DNA of 64,000 nt. Source: Magnetococcus sp. PR-3 (GTDB lineage Bacteria > Pseudomonadota > Magnetococcia > Magnetococcales > Magnetococcaceae). Under the pieces are notes generated by a model. It was not told the DNA's origin and searched no databases. It saw only the letters and a list, made by a program, of their open reading frames with translations. Made by a program: the position numbers and the translations under genes. Below are positions 22,643 through 31,179 of this stretch, one piece after another (the first letter of the stretch is position 1; each line of letters begins with the position of its first letter). The stretch spans positions 97,531-161,530 of the forward strand of contig NZ_JBAHUQ010000011.1 in assembly GCF_036689865.1 (NCBI RefSeq), given 5' to 3'.

Positions 22643-23884
22643 TTAAGCGTTGGGGGGGGAGGTTGGCCTTTTAGGGGTGTGCTCCCCACCAAGTATTTCA
22701 CCAATCATGCCCAGTGCGGTTTCAAAGGCATCCCGCAAAGTGGCGGTGGTGCGGATCTCTTCCACATTAACCCCGAGCTCAACAATGGTGCGGGCAATGG
22801 CTGGAGAAAGCCCTGAGATGATGGCTTCACACCCCATTAAACGCGTGGCTTTGGTGATTTTGATTAACTGGTTGGCGACAGCCGTATCGACGGTGGCAAC
22901 CCCGCTGATATCCAATACAAATACTTTGGCTCGGGTTTCAGAGATCATGGTTAGCGATTTATTCATGATCTCTGATGTTCGCATGGAGTCTAAAACCCCC
23001 ACCAACGGCAACAGTAAAATACCATCCCAAATTGGGGTGACTGGTGTGGACATTTCTTGTACCGCTTTATCCAGTTCGTTGCGAACGCGCTCAGCCTCTT
23101 GTGCTTCTAAAATAGCCACTTCCAGGGCTTCACTCTGTTCCACACTTGCGGTGATATCATAGGCGAATTTGACGATTCTTATGGGTCTACCGTTGGGGTC
23201 AGAAATGGGGGAGTAGGTTGCTTCCAACCAAATGGATTCACCTGTTTTGGTAAACCGCTCAAAACGTCCTCGGTTAAATTGCCCTTTTCCTAATGCCTGC
23301 CAGAAGCTTTTATACTCTTCTGTTTCAGCATAGAGATCATCCACAAACATTCTATGGTGCTTACCCACGATCTCGCGGCTCTCATAACCCATGCTGTTAA
23401 GAAAAATATCGTTAGCCCGAATAATGGTGCCATCCAATTCAAATTCAATTACGGCCATGCACTGTTCAATGGCTTTGATCATGCCGGAATTGATGACATT
23501 TATGCGTTTTTGGCTGGTCACATCAATAGCCAGTTTAATCACTTTGTAGGCTTTGCCATCATCGCCAATAACAGGGTTGTAGGTCGCTTGCAACCAGACT
23601 TCACGCCCATCCTTGCCAAGCCGCATATACTCAGCAGAGGTGTACGCCCCATTTTTTAACCCTTCCCAAAACTGTTTGTATTCGGTTGAGGATGCAAAAG
23701 TAGGGTCCACAAACATTCGGTGATGCTTGCCACGGATCTCATCAAGGGTGTAGCCCATGCAATTTAAAAAATTATCATTGGCTGTCAGGATGTCACCCTC
23801 GACTGAAAACTCAATAATGGCACTGGAGTGATCAATGGCATTAACCAATGAAATGAGTTCGTTTTTATTGCCTGAATATTCCAT
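22643..23884 (-). CDS. rsbR: RsbR-like stressosome sensor (PAS-PAS-STAS)
   Basis: The protein has 413 residues. Two closely similar PAS domains (about 10-125 and 130-250) each carry GKHHRMFVD and a PAC motif (VWLQATYNPVIGDDGK, IWLEATYSPISDPNGR). A coiled linker and a C-terminal STAS domain (about 300-405) follow. The STAS domain matches RsbR: VLDISGVATVDTAVANQ, then GLSPAIARTIVELG. Both threonines phosphorylated in Bacillus RsbR (in VDT and in ARTIV) are present. RsbR normally has a non-heme globin N-terminus; paired PAS domains replace it here and suggest sensing of redox, oxygen or a small ligand. I use the ATG giving MEYSGNKNEL; an upstream TTG would add 5 residues. First gene of the stressosome operon. 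Confidence 0.88.
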   Translation of the reverse strand: MEYSGNKNELISLVNAIDHSSAIIEFSVEGDILTANDNFLNCMGYTLDEIRGKHHRMFVDPTFASSTEYKQFWEGLKNGAYTSAEYMRLGKDGREVWLQATYNPVIGDDGKAYKVIKLAIDVTSQKRINVINSGMIKAIEQCMAVIEFELDGTIIRANDIFLNSMGYESREIVGKHHRMFVDDLYAETEEYKSFWQALGKGQFNRGRFERFTKTGESIWLEATYSPISDPNGRPIRIVKFAYDITASVEQSEALEVAILEAQEAERVRNELDKAVQEMSTPVTPIWDGILLLPLVGVLDSMRTSEIMNKSLTMISETRAKVFVLDISGVATVDTAVANQLIKITKATRLMGCEAIISGLSPAIARTIVELGVNVEEIRTTATLRDAFETALGMIGEILGGEHTPKRPTSPPNA

Positions 23885-23935
23885 TTTGAGCGACCCCAAT
23901 ATGTATATTTCTCAGGCTAGAAGCCCAAGAACTAA

Positions 23936-23945
23936 GTAACGTTAC
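23936..23945. promoter_or_regulatory. Palindrome upstream of the stressosome operon
   Basis: The perfect 10-bp palindrome gtaacgttac lies about 52 bp upstream of the RsbR-like start codon, where an operator or activator site would be expected. The binding protein is unknown, and a 10-bp palindrome can occur by chance. Confidence 0.3.
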
Positions 23946-24457
23946 CAAGGTGAGATAGTACTGCCGGCTGGTCTATGCCAAGTCTGACGTATAGGCATGT
24001 CTGACCGACCGCAAATGTTGGCCCAATGTATCGTGTATTTTCCTGATCGACTGCGTTTGAGGGGGGAGATCATGCTCGGGTGTTGCACGCTATGCCAACA
24101 TCCTATGCAGACTGCAGCCATCCTTTAAGCCTGTTTAGGCAGCGTAAGTATGCTGAAAAGGGTGGATGTAGGTTATACAAACCGCTATTTCAATGGTGTT
24201 TCATCGATGCCTATGGTTTGTGGGCTCCCTCTATTTTGGCTTTTATGCATGCCAAACTTTGTAAATTCAGCTTACTACATCCCAGGTTTAGGCAAAAGAC
24301 GATTCTATTCCAGGTTTCTCCAAGTGAGTGAAGTGCATAAAGGGGTTCTGTTGTCTTGTTGTTGGGTTCTATAGAGGGAGAGGTGTTGAAGGTGATGGCT
24401 GTTTCTACGCAAGATCTTTTCAACATGCAGGCATCTCTGTGCAGTCTGCTGTTTGTA

Positions 24458-24599
24458 TCGATTTAATGTTGATGCAGGTAAGTGTCTAAAGCTTAGGCCG
24501 TTATCCTGATGTGAGGTTAACGTGGGGGCCTTTTTTTGGGCTGATAGTAAGGGGTGTGCCAAGCGAAGGCGTTTTCCATATATGACCTGAGAATGGCAC
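24458..24599. repeat. 143-bp tandem duplication, copy 1
   Basis: First unit of a head-to-tail duplication. It begins tcgatttaatgttgatgcag and ends cctgagaatggcac, and the second unit follows after one base. I see two single-base differences between the copies. The unit contains a G-run and a T-run (gtgggggcc, then seven T) and no coding signal. Confidence 0.92.
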
Positions 24600-24600
24600 T

Positions 24601-24742
24601 TCGATTTAATGTTGATGCAGGTAAGTGTCTAAGGCTTAGGCCGTTATCCTGATGTAAGGTTAACGTGGGGGCCTTTTTTTGGGCTGATAGTAAGGGGTGT
24701 GCCAAGCGAAGGCGTTTTCCATATATGACCTGAGAATGGCAC
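24601..24742. repeat. 143-bp tandem duplication, copy 2
   Basis: Second unit of the head-to-tail duplication, differing from the first at two positions (ctaaag/ctaagg and gatgtgagg/gatgtaagg). Such near identity points to a recent duplication by slippage or unequal recombination. Confidence 0.92.
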
Positions 24743-24877
24743 GTAAGGTGATATTAATGGTTGTGAATAGCAGCATGCCGACATTGAGCCCTAAGTTGAT
24801 GGCTCTGCAAGCGAAGGGTGGGGGCGGTAGGTCAGACCTTTAAGGGGCGGTTGTCCGCTGTTGGTCGGTGCTCAGGT

Positions 24878-25522
24878 CTATACATTTACATCGTTACCAA
24901 CCAAGCCGATGCTATAGGCATAGCTACATAGATCCATAGGGTTGCGGGCACCCACTTTGGATTTAATGTGAGAACGATGAATGTCTACCGTCTTAGAGCT
25001 AATTTTTAAGAGCTTAGCTACTTCCTTGCTGGTGTTGCCTTCAGCAATGAGTTGCAAAACCTGACGTTCTCTTAAAGAGAGCAGGCTACCACCCTCTTTA
25101 GATCCCCCCCCTGTTAACATGTTTCGAATATGAGCAGGTAGGGATTTGGAATAAAAAGTTTTCCCCGCCGCAATGGTCTCAATGGCATCTAACAGCGCGC
25201 GACGACCATCTTTTTTAAGGACAATGCCATTAAAACCCGTTGTGATGGATTCATTCAATAAAGGCCCAGAACTGTAGGCCGTTAATATTAATATCAGGGG
25301 TGGTGATTCAAGCTTTTTAATTTCAGTAATAACATCAGGGCCAGACATTTTTGGCATGGAGAGATCAAGAATGATCAAGTCTGGCTTAAGTTGTTGGGTT
25401 GAGCTTAAAGCCTGTATGCCATCCGCAACCTTGGCAATGACCTGGTAGGTACCACAACCATTCAGCAACAGTTCTACACCATCTCTGACGATTTCATGAT
25501 CATCTGCAATGAGAACTTTCAT
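24878..25522 (-). CDS. NarL/LuxR-family response regulator
   Basis: DNA-binding response regulator of 214 residues. The receiver has acid pocket DD7-8 (IADDHE) and phospho-acceptor D53 (ILDLSMPKMSG), with the conserved Lys in VLKKDGRR. The C-terminal LuxR helix-turn-helix (about 145-205: LSLRERQVLQLIAEGNTSKE, then KTVDIHRSHIKSKVG) is complete. NarL-type regulators bind DNA as dimers after phosphorylation. No partner kinase is adjacent, so it is an orphan in this window; a hybrid kinase of a neighbouring cluster is possible but unproven. It stands alone between two long non-coding stretches. Confidence 0.94.
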   Translation of the reverse strand: MKVLIADDHEIVRDGVELLLNGCGTYQVIAKVADGIQALSSTQQLKPDLIILDLSMPKMSGPDVITEIKKLESPPLILILTAYSSGPLLNESITTGFNGIVLKKDGRRALLDAIETIAAGKTFYSKSLPAHIRNMLTGGGSKEGGSLLSLRERQVLQLIAEGNTSKEVAKLLKISSKTVDIHRSHIKSKVGARNPMDLCSYAYSIGLVGNDVNV

Positions 25523-26261
25523 TTCTATGTCGCCCTAACACATTTTTCTTGGTTGAACCGTTTTGCCAACATTATGATGAAAGAAATCGTGCAGATAATG
25601 CGTTTTTGTTCTAAGTAAAAAAGTAACCTATTGATAGGGCTTAATTCTGTTTCTTCAAGTATATATCCGCTTGTTCTATCCGTATTTTACCGTTTTCTGT
25701 AAGTTGAACTTTATGTTCATCTGGTCGTTGGCCGCTTTTTACGGCCTATAAAGTAATTCTTAAAGGAAATAGGGTGACAGTATCATGTGAGGGCAGGCTA
25801 ATAAGGCAAAGGTCGTGGTGTGCAGTGAATAGTTTATATTTTGTAGATGGAAAAATGCGGTTTTGCATATAATTATTATCTTTTTTTAGTGTGTGCCGCA
25901 TAGTCCTTATCTTTATAACCCTATGTATAGAGGTTTCATCTGGTATATGCAATAGGGGTATTTACCTAGGTAGATCTCTGCTGTTTGAGGTTAATGAATA
26001 ACGCAGAAGGTTTTTACTTAATCCATTTGAATGTTGCAAAGAGATCACTTGCACATAAAGAAAGGGTTACAGATTGGCTTGCAGGCTGGTTCTTCTGGGA
26101 GGTTCTATGTGTCTGAGGATATCTGTATGAGGAAGGTGTGTGCTTGTAAGGTGTTGAATATCTAATGTTTGATGGTAATATGTATTTATGCTGCGCTTAT
26201 GATCTTGCATGGCGTTGTTGTATCCATGGGGCATCATCACCGCTTCTCCCATGGTCCCTTT
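25523..26261. other. Non-coding region between LuxR-type regulator and IS5 remnant
   Basis: About 740 bp of AT-rich sequence without a credible gene. It holds a small hairpin (ggccg / cggcc with a T-rich loop, near 25730) and one copy of a dispersed repeat near its right end. Promoter signals for the LuxR-type gene should lie at its left end, but none stands out. Confidence 0.45.
26012..26106. repeat. Dispersed direct repeat, copy 1
   Basis: About 95 bp that recur in the same orientation near 29658-29752. The core gagatcacttgcacataaag is identical, and attggcttgcagg and other short blocks are shared further on. The two copies flank an IS5 transposase remnant, the DUF4437 gene and the quinone oxidoreductase gene. 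Confidence 0.75.
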
Positions 26262-26582
26262 TCAGCCGTTACTTGTAGCGCTCTGTGGCCAAACAAGTGC
26301 TGCTGTCATGATGTTCAGCCCTCCGTAGTCAACAAAACTCTCTTTGTCTTGATGCTCAAACAGACAAGATATTAAGAGGTTCCCAAAGACCTTTTTCATG
26401 CGTCCCATGGCGGTATCTGCCAAGTTTCGCCGCCGATCATTACGCTTTTGCTTCCATGGATCAGGATCCTTGTTCCTAATCCGGCGCAAAGCTTGGCTCT
26501 GTAGAAAAATCGGTACCCCGCGGTTACCATACGGCTTGATCTTCGTCTTGTGTCGGGGCGGGATGGTTGACTTTGCACCTTG
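26262..26582 (-). pseudogene. IS5-family transposase, C-terminal remnant
   Basis: An open stretch of about 106 codons without a proper start, preceded by an in-frame stop. It matches the C-terminal end of IS5-type DDE transposases: STIPPRHKTK, then QALRRIRNKDPDPWKQKRND, RRRNLADTAMGRMKKVFG with the catalytic-region Glu replaced by Asp, and GGLNIMTAA near the end. Full-length family members have roughly 320 residues, so about two thirds is missing. It points to past mobile-element activity in this accessory stretch. Confidence 0.72.
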
Positions 26583-26673
26583 CTAGAGCGTTAAAAACAC
26601 CGGTCCACAAGAGTATGGTTGTTCTAAGAGCTGTTCCAAACCCGATAGGAACACGTTGTTGCTCTTTATTAGA

Positions 26674-26715
26674 CCACCCTTTACGCCCAGCCTATATGGT
26701 GGGCGTAAAGGGTGG
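26674..26715 (-). terminator. 16-bp perfect hairpin downstream of the DUF4437 gene
   Basis: Arms ccaccctttacgccca and tgggcgtaaagggtgg pair perfectly over 16 bp around a 10-nt loop, about 60 bp after the DUF4437 stop codon. It is followed on the minus strand only by a weak T/A stretch (TCTAATAAAG). It is most likely a transcription terminator or an mRNA 3' structure; an IS end is an alternative. Confidence 0.6.
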
Positions 26716-26775
26716 CGACTTTAGATCAGGGATGATGCCTGCGGGTGATGGATACCAGAACACCCTAAAGGGTTG

Positions 26776-27648
26776 TTACCTTGCAGAGGTAATTCGGAAC
26801 TGACCGTTTGTGCGAACATAAACAAGGCTCTCTTCTCCGTCATTAGAGGAAAGCTTATGCAGAGTCTCCCCTTTTGAGCTGAAATAACTACCTGGCTCCA
26901 ACGTCGTAACATCAGCCTTACCCGGCAGTTGGTACTGTGGTTGTCCCTTGATAATGACAGCACGGAAAGTTGAACCTTGGCTGTGTATCTTTCCCTTGAA
27001 CCCTGGAGGCAGTTTGATGAAGCTTCCATTCAATTGGTCGTCTTGGGGATTTCCCCAAAGAAAGGCAACCTTAGGGCCGTTGTCAGAGGCTGACATACCG
27101 GATTGATCAACCCAGTTAATGTTCGAGGCATCCAGCCAGACAATATTCGATGAGTCGATGTTGACCGGTCGTTCACCGCTATCAAATGCCTGCTTGGCAG
27201 GGTGGACCAGATAGGGGCCTTCCTCAATTTCGATGTACGCTACATTGGTACGACCTTTAGCTGCGGTAATGTGAGACTCCCCTTTGGGTTGTGTCCAAAA
27301 GGAGCCTTGGGGCATCCACATATCAGCGGCTTTGGGATCGTCGTTATGAATCAGGCCACTGATGACCACCCCACGATAGGAGACATTATGAATGTGAGAG
27401 GGTGAAGCAAAGCCATCCACAAACTTAACGAGAAATCCTGTTGGCACAGTACCCTTGCGGTCTCCCCAAAGTGTACCGGCCTGGGGGCTTTTGTCGCCAC
27501 GTGCTGGGTTAAGCTGTTCCCAATCGACTTGGGATCTCAAGAGAAGGTTGGAATTTAACTCGGCAGCAAAACCCATGGCTGGGGTTTGTAAAAAGGTGAA
27601 AGAAGCTGTTAAGACACCTGCAAGCATTAAAGATTTAAGTGATTTCAT
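26776..27648 (-). CDS. Exported cupin-type DUF4437 protein
   Basis: The 290-residue protein has a signal peptide (1-29, cleavage near GFAA). Two cupin-like halves follow: the first has [20 protein letters not shown] with metal-type His and [13 protein letters not shown]; the second has [19 protein letters not shown] and [11 protein letters not shown]. This pattern is that of DUF4437, an exported family whose activity is not established. The Shine-Dalgarno (GAGGAC) is well placed before the ATG. Its neighbour upstream is a quinone oxidoreductase, about 110 bp away and in the same direction, possibly co-transcribed. Both lie between dispersed repeats and IS remnants, so they may be acquired genes. 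Confidence 0.85.
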   Translation of the reverse strand: MKSLKSLMLAGVLTASFTFLQTPAMGFAAELNSNLLLRSQVDWEQLNPARGDKSPQAGTLWGDRKGTVPTGFLVKFVDGFASPSHIHNVSYRGVVISGLIHNDDPKAADMWMPQGSFWTQPKGESHITAAKGRTNVAYIEIEEGPYLVHPAKQAFDSGERPVNIDSSNIVWLDASNINWVDQSGMSASDNGPKVAFLWGNPQDDQLNGSFIKLPPGFKGKIHSQGSTFRAVIIKGQPQYQLPGKADVTTLEPGSYFSSKGETLHKLSSNDGEESLVYVRTNGQFRITSAR

Positions 27649-27762
27649 GTTGTCCTCAACATTTCTGATATGGCGATGTCTGAGCCACGCCTACTGCGTG
27701 ATCAACATGCAAGTAAGGGTGGTATGATTCGTTTGAATAGAGGTGTTAAAGGAGCTTTTGCC

Positions 27763-28752
27763 CTAGATCTCTATGACAACCTTACCGATGGCTTGTCCAC
27801 TGGTCAGATGCTGGTATGCCTGCCCAACGTCGGTTAAGCCAAATGGCTTTTCATCAAGTAACGGTTTCAAGCCACCTACATCAACAATCTCAGCAAGCTT
27901 TGCCAAAATAGCACCGTGCTCCTGCCGTTTATGGTTGTGCAGCATGGGAATAAGCATGAAGACTACATGCAGTGACAACCCTTTGAAGTGAGCCGTGGAT
28001 AGGTCCATCTCCACCATAGAAACCGTTGTAGCGACATGTCCATTCAATGCCGCCGCCTCAAAAGAGTTGGCCATGTTTTCTCCGCCAACAGAGTCGAAAA
28101 CAACGTTGAAACCTGCGCCATCGGTATGTTTGGCTACATAGTCAGCAACCTGCTCAGTCTTGTAGTTAATGGCGGTTGCACCATATTTCTCTAGGGTTGC
28201 GGCCGCTTTTTCGTGAGAGATCGTGGCATAGACATCAGCGCCCAGATGCTTGGCCAGTTGCACGGCAACATGTCCCACACCGCCAACCCCACCGTGAACC
28301 AGAACCTTTTGACCCGTCTTTACATGTGCTCTCATCAAGCCTTCATAGGCAGTAATAGCCACCAGTGGTAATGCCGCTGCCTCACGCATAGAAAGGGTTT
28401 TCGGTTTGTGGGCAATCAGTCGAACGTCGACCAACATCTGTTCGGCGAGCGCCCCTTGTAGATCGGCAAGTCCACCAGCGCAACCATAGACCTCATCCCC
28501 CAGCGCAAAGCCCGTCACTCCCTCGCCTATCTCTTCAACGGTACCGGCAAAGTCCATACCGAGAACGGCGGGCAGTGCTGGGGTTATGGGGGCAAGATCT
28601 TTTCCCATTTGGCGGATCATGGTGTCGACTGTGTTAACACTGGTTGCGGCAACACGAACGATCACATGCCCTGCCTTTACGGAAGGGGTTGGTAATTCTG
28701 TGGATAGGAACTGGGCATCATCGCCATATTCGTTGAGGATTACCGCTTTCAT
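27763..28752 (-). CDS. Zinc-independent quinone oxidoreductase (MDR superfamily)
   Basis: Medium-chain dehydrogenase/reductase of 329 residues. The N-terminal GroES-like domain has AATSVNTVDTMIRQMG and GMDFAGTVEEIGEGVTGFALGD. The nucleotide-binding domain has VLVHGGVGGVGHVAVQLAKH, an NADPH-type glycine motif, and VFDSVGGENM. The cysteine ligands for catalytic and structural zinc are absent, as in quinone oxidoreductases/enone reductases. It should reduce quinones or activated double bonds using NADPH; the natural substrate is unknown. The start has GGAG nine bases upstream. An inverted repeat about 75 bp before the start may be its operator. Confidence 0.9.
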   Translation of the reverse strand: MKAVILNEYGDDAQFLSTELPTPSVKAGHVIVRVAATSVNTVDTMIRQMGKDLAPITPALPAVLGMDFAGTVEEIGEGVTGFALGDEVYGCAGGLADLQGALAEQMLVDVRLIAHKPKTLSMREAAALPLVAITAYEGLMRAHVKTGQKVLVHGGVGGVGHVAVQLAKHLGADVYATISHEKAAATLEKYGATAINYKTEQVADYVAKHTDGAGFNVVFDSVGGENMANSFEAAALNGHVATTVSMVEMDLSTAHFKGLSLHVVFMLIPMLHNHKRQEHGAILAKLAEIVDVGGLKPLLDEKPFGLTDVGQAYQHLTSGQAIGKVVIEI

Positions 28753-28825
28753 CAGGCGTCTCCGTAAAGGTGTGGTTGGGTACCTCTAAAGATACATTGT
28801 TACTTATTCCAAGATAAATGCGATA

Positions 28826-28856
28826 ATATGGAAATCAGTTTATTGTTTTTCCATAT
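28826..28856. promoter_or_regulatory. Inverted repeat upstream of the quinone oxidoreductase
   Basis: Nine-base arms atatggaaa and tttccatat are separated by 13 nt in an AT-rich stretch 74-104 bp upstream of the oxidoreductase start. The layout suits a dimeric repressor or activator site (TetR-, LysR- or HxlR-like). No regulator gene is adjacent, so the binding protein is unknown. Confidence 0.45.
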
Positions 28857-29657
28857 AATCAAGCTCAGACAATGGTCCATCTTGGTTGGAAAATGGGGTC
28901 GGCTGCGATTTCATGTTGTCCCGGCTTGTATCCTAATGTTGCCCAGCCCGGTGGATGAGCAACATTCTCTCAGAGACAAACCATAACGACCCGAACTTAC
29001 GCCGTCAGAGTGTGGGATTTCGGATAGAGAAGCCAAAGGGCGGATTGCGCCTAGATTTCATTCGGAAGAATCCGAACCAAAGAACCATCCCAAAGATCAT
29101 GATGAACACACCCGTAGGTGTTCCTATCATTCCAACACTGGCTTCGCTCGCAGTGTCCCATTCTCTCCCCAAGAGTAAGCGCTTAGAGAAGGGAAGTGAC
29201 GGGCCTGTCATCCTGTGTAGATGATTTTTCGGCTGTTGGCGTCTATGTTTTTCCAGGGTGTTCCATGGAACTGGGGTGGGCACTCAGAATCCGCTTGTTG
29301 TCAGCCCGTTTTCTCGTCCTGGAATAGCGATCTACAATGGTGTTGTTGAGCAGAGCCCCATCGAACCCGCCTTTGCTCCGCTTCATCGGTGTATGGGATT
29401 GCTTTCGTACAAGGTTTATACTGGGGTGGCGGTCAAGTTATTCCCATAGAATGAGATCTATAAAGGGTTAGGTGAAGGTGCTGGTTGCAACAAAATGCAA
29501 GGTTTCCATCATGACCATATATCTATCTCTTAACGGCGCATGGGTAGGCTCTTTTAGGGTCTGGGTTTCCCGTGTATAGGGAAGAGATTCTATGCCAGCT
29601 CGTGACCAAGAGATCTACCTGATGGAGCGAGGTAACACGTTCAATAGCGCGACAGAT

Positions 29658-29752
29658 GTTTACGCATCTATTCGATTGCTGTAAAGAGATCACTTGCACA
29701 TAAAGCAAGGATTACAGATTGGCTTGCAGGGTGTTTTTTGGGGGTGGTTCTG
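29658..29752. repeat. Dispersed direct repeat, copy 2
   Basis: Second copy of the roughly 95-bp repeat seen at 26012-26106, in the same orientation. It shares the identical core gagatcacttgcacataaag; the flanks have diverged (about three quarters identical by eye). Confidence 0.75.
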
Positions 29753-30096
29753 CTTGGATGAACAGCTCTGTTTAAGAAGGATCGATAGGCATTAGATCAT
29801 GCCAGTTCAATGGAAGTGTCTGTTTGCAGCACGCTTGTTTTGTTGCAGAGGCACATAGACTGTAGCTGCTTGCATCCATGCGGGGTGTTGTGGGGTTGTT
29901 TGTGCTTATCAATGGCTTGATGCTATGTCTGGGGATGGCTTCCCATCATCGTTTTAGAAAGATAAGAGTCGTGTGTGCTCGTTTAAGCCAGCCTGTTGGC
30001 TGCGTTGCCTAAGAGAGCCGTAAAGTCGGTATCTTTTTTGATCAGGTGGCTCATAGGCGCATGGGGTGGGCTAGTTAGGTTTGATCATCAAGGAGG

Positions 30097-30134
30097 GGGC
30101 AGATAATCCGTGCTACAGGTTGGGTTATCTGCCC
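30097..30134 (-). terminator. Hairpin at the end of the polysaccharide operon
   Basis: Arms gggcagataatcc and gggttatctgccc pair over 13 bp with one mismatch around a 12-nt loop, about 29 bp past the last gene of the operon. The minus-strand sequence after it is C/T-rich but not a clean T tract. It is a probable terminator for the long polysaccharide transcript. Confidence 0.5.
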
Positions 30135-30162
30135 ATTCTGCCAAGGGTTTTATGTTGAGGTG

Positions 30163-31179
30163 TTAAGCTCTATCCGTTGGAAACAGCACAATCGCTCGCT
30201 TAAGCAAGGCGTGGGGTGACCAGGATAGGCGTCGTGCCATCTGCCAACTGCCCACCCGGCGTTGATGGCGGTTATGCCAGCGACGTGAGATGATCTGTGG
30301 TATGCCTTTTAAACCATGTTTAATCCCCTGTAAACGTGCTTGCTTTTGCTCTTTGGGGACATCACCAAACCATTGCACCCCATGCAGCATAAAGTGGGGG
30401 AGCAGGCTAATGAGCAGTAGCGGCCAGGGCATGTTCTTAAAGAGTGTCCATATAGTATTTCGGGTACCATGATAAATGGTAAATGCTGAGGTACGGCCAG
30501 AGATGGCGGAACCTGCATGGTAGGCAAAGGTAGTGCGTACCTGTAGGACGCTATGACCCATTAGGCGGATACGAAAGCCCAGATCCACATCTTCACAATA
30601 GCAGAAGTAGGATTCATCAAACCCGCCTAGGGTGAGAAAAAGCTCCCGGCGGTAGAGCGAGGCCGCAGCACAGCTGCAAAAGGTCTCGGCCACCAATGGT
30701 AGATGTTCCTGCTGTTCACGGGGTCTCTGGTGCCCCCCCCGCCAGGCAAATCCGACGATGGAATAGACATCACCCATACCATCCCAGAGTTGCTCGTTAT
30801 CCATGGCAACCAGTGCCGAGCCTAACGCACCGGCGTTGGGGTGGGTGTGGGCAACCTTAAGCATCTCCTCCAACCAATTGGTGGGAAGTTTGGTGTCGGG
30901 GTTGATGGTTGCAATCCACGGTGCCTGAGTACGTTGGGCCGCAAGATTGTTGGCGCGGGCGAACCCCACGTTATCTTCCAAAGCAAGCAGCGAAAAACGT
31001 GCATCGTCTACAGGAACGTGTTGGGTTGAACCATCTTGCGAGGCGTTATCCACCACAATAACCTCAAACGGTATCCCTTTAAGCTGTTGCAGGCTTTGCA
31101 AGCAGTTGTCCAGATAGTGGCCACCATTGTAGTTGACTACGATCAGACAGCACTGGGGTGTCGTATGTGTGGTGTTCAC
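30163..31179 (-). CDS. GT2 family glycosyltransferase (rhamnosyltransferase-like)
   Basis: A GT-A fold transferase of 338 residues: CLIVVNYNGGHYLDNCLQSL, VIVVDNASQDGS, a metal-binding region INPDTKLP and FCYCEDVDLGFRIRLMGH, features of the WcaE/RfbN-like subgroup that adds rhamnose or related sugars. The C-terminal part has a hydrophobic segment (PWPLLLISLLPHFML) that probably anchors it at the inner membrane. The start codon is GTG, overlapping the upstream stop as GTGA, with AAGGAAA before it. It is the last gene of the polysaccharide operon and resembles the GT2 gene at the operon's start. Confidence 0.9.
   Translation of the reverse strand: MNTTHTTPQCCLIVVNYNGGHYLDNCLQSLQQLKGIPFEVIVVDNASQDGSTQHVPVDDARFSLLALEDNVGFARANNLAAQRTQAPWIATINPDTKLPTNWLEEMLKVAHTHPNAGALGSALVAMDNEQLWDGMGDVYSIVGFAWRGGHQRPREQQEHLPLVAETFCSCAAASLYRRELFLTLGGFDESYFCYCEDVDLGFRIRLMGHSVLQVRTTFAYHAGSAISGRTSAFTIYHGTRNTIWTLFKNMPWPLLLISLLPHFMLHGVQWFGDVPKEQKQARLQGIKHGLKGIPQIISRRWHNRHQRRVGSWQMARRLSWSPHALLKRAIVLFPTDRA

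Larger units (their letters stand above)
23885..24877. other. Long non-coding region with tandem duplication
   Basis: About 1 kb lies between the RsbR-like gene and the LuxR-type regulator gene, both on the minus strand. It holds the stressosome operon promoter (not identified with confidence), a short palindrome and a 143-bp tandem duplication. Short open frames here lack Shine-Dalgarno signals and recognisable domains, so I list no gene. Confidence 0.5.
28857..30162. other. Non-coding accessory stretch
   Basis: About 1.3 kb between the oxidoreductase promoter region and the end of the polysaccharide operon. Several open frames of 60-92 codons exist on both strands, but none has a good ribosome binding site or a recognisable domain. 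It holds the second dispersed-repeat copy and a hairpin near the right end. It may contain gene debris too decayed to name. Confidence 0.45.

Noticed and set aside
24458..24742. Possible CRISPR array
   Set aside because: Only two long adjoining copies exist, with no short repeats, spacers or cas genes; it is a simple tandem duplication.
24599..24742. tggcac at the repeat junctions as a sigma-54 promoter half
   Set aside because: The GC element needed five bases further on is absent in both copies.
29005..29283. 92-codon minus-strand frame with a hydrophobic stretch
   Set aside because: A similar-sized frame exists on the plus strand over the same bases, neither has a ribosome binding site, and the surrounding 1.3 kb looks decayed.
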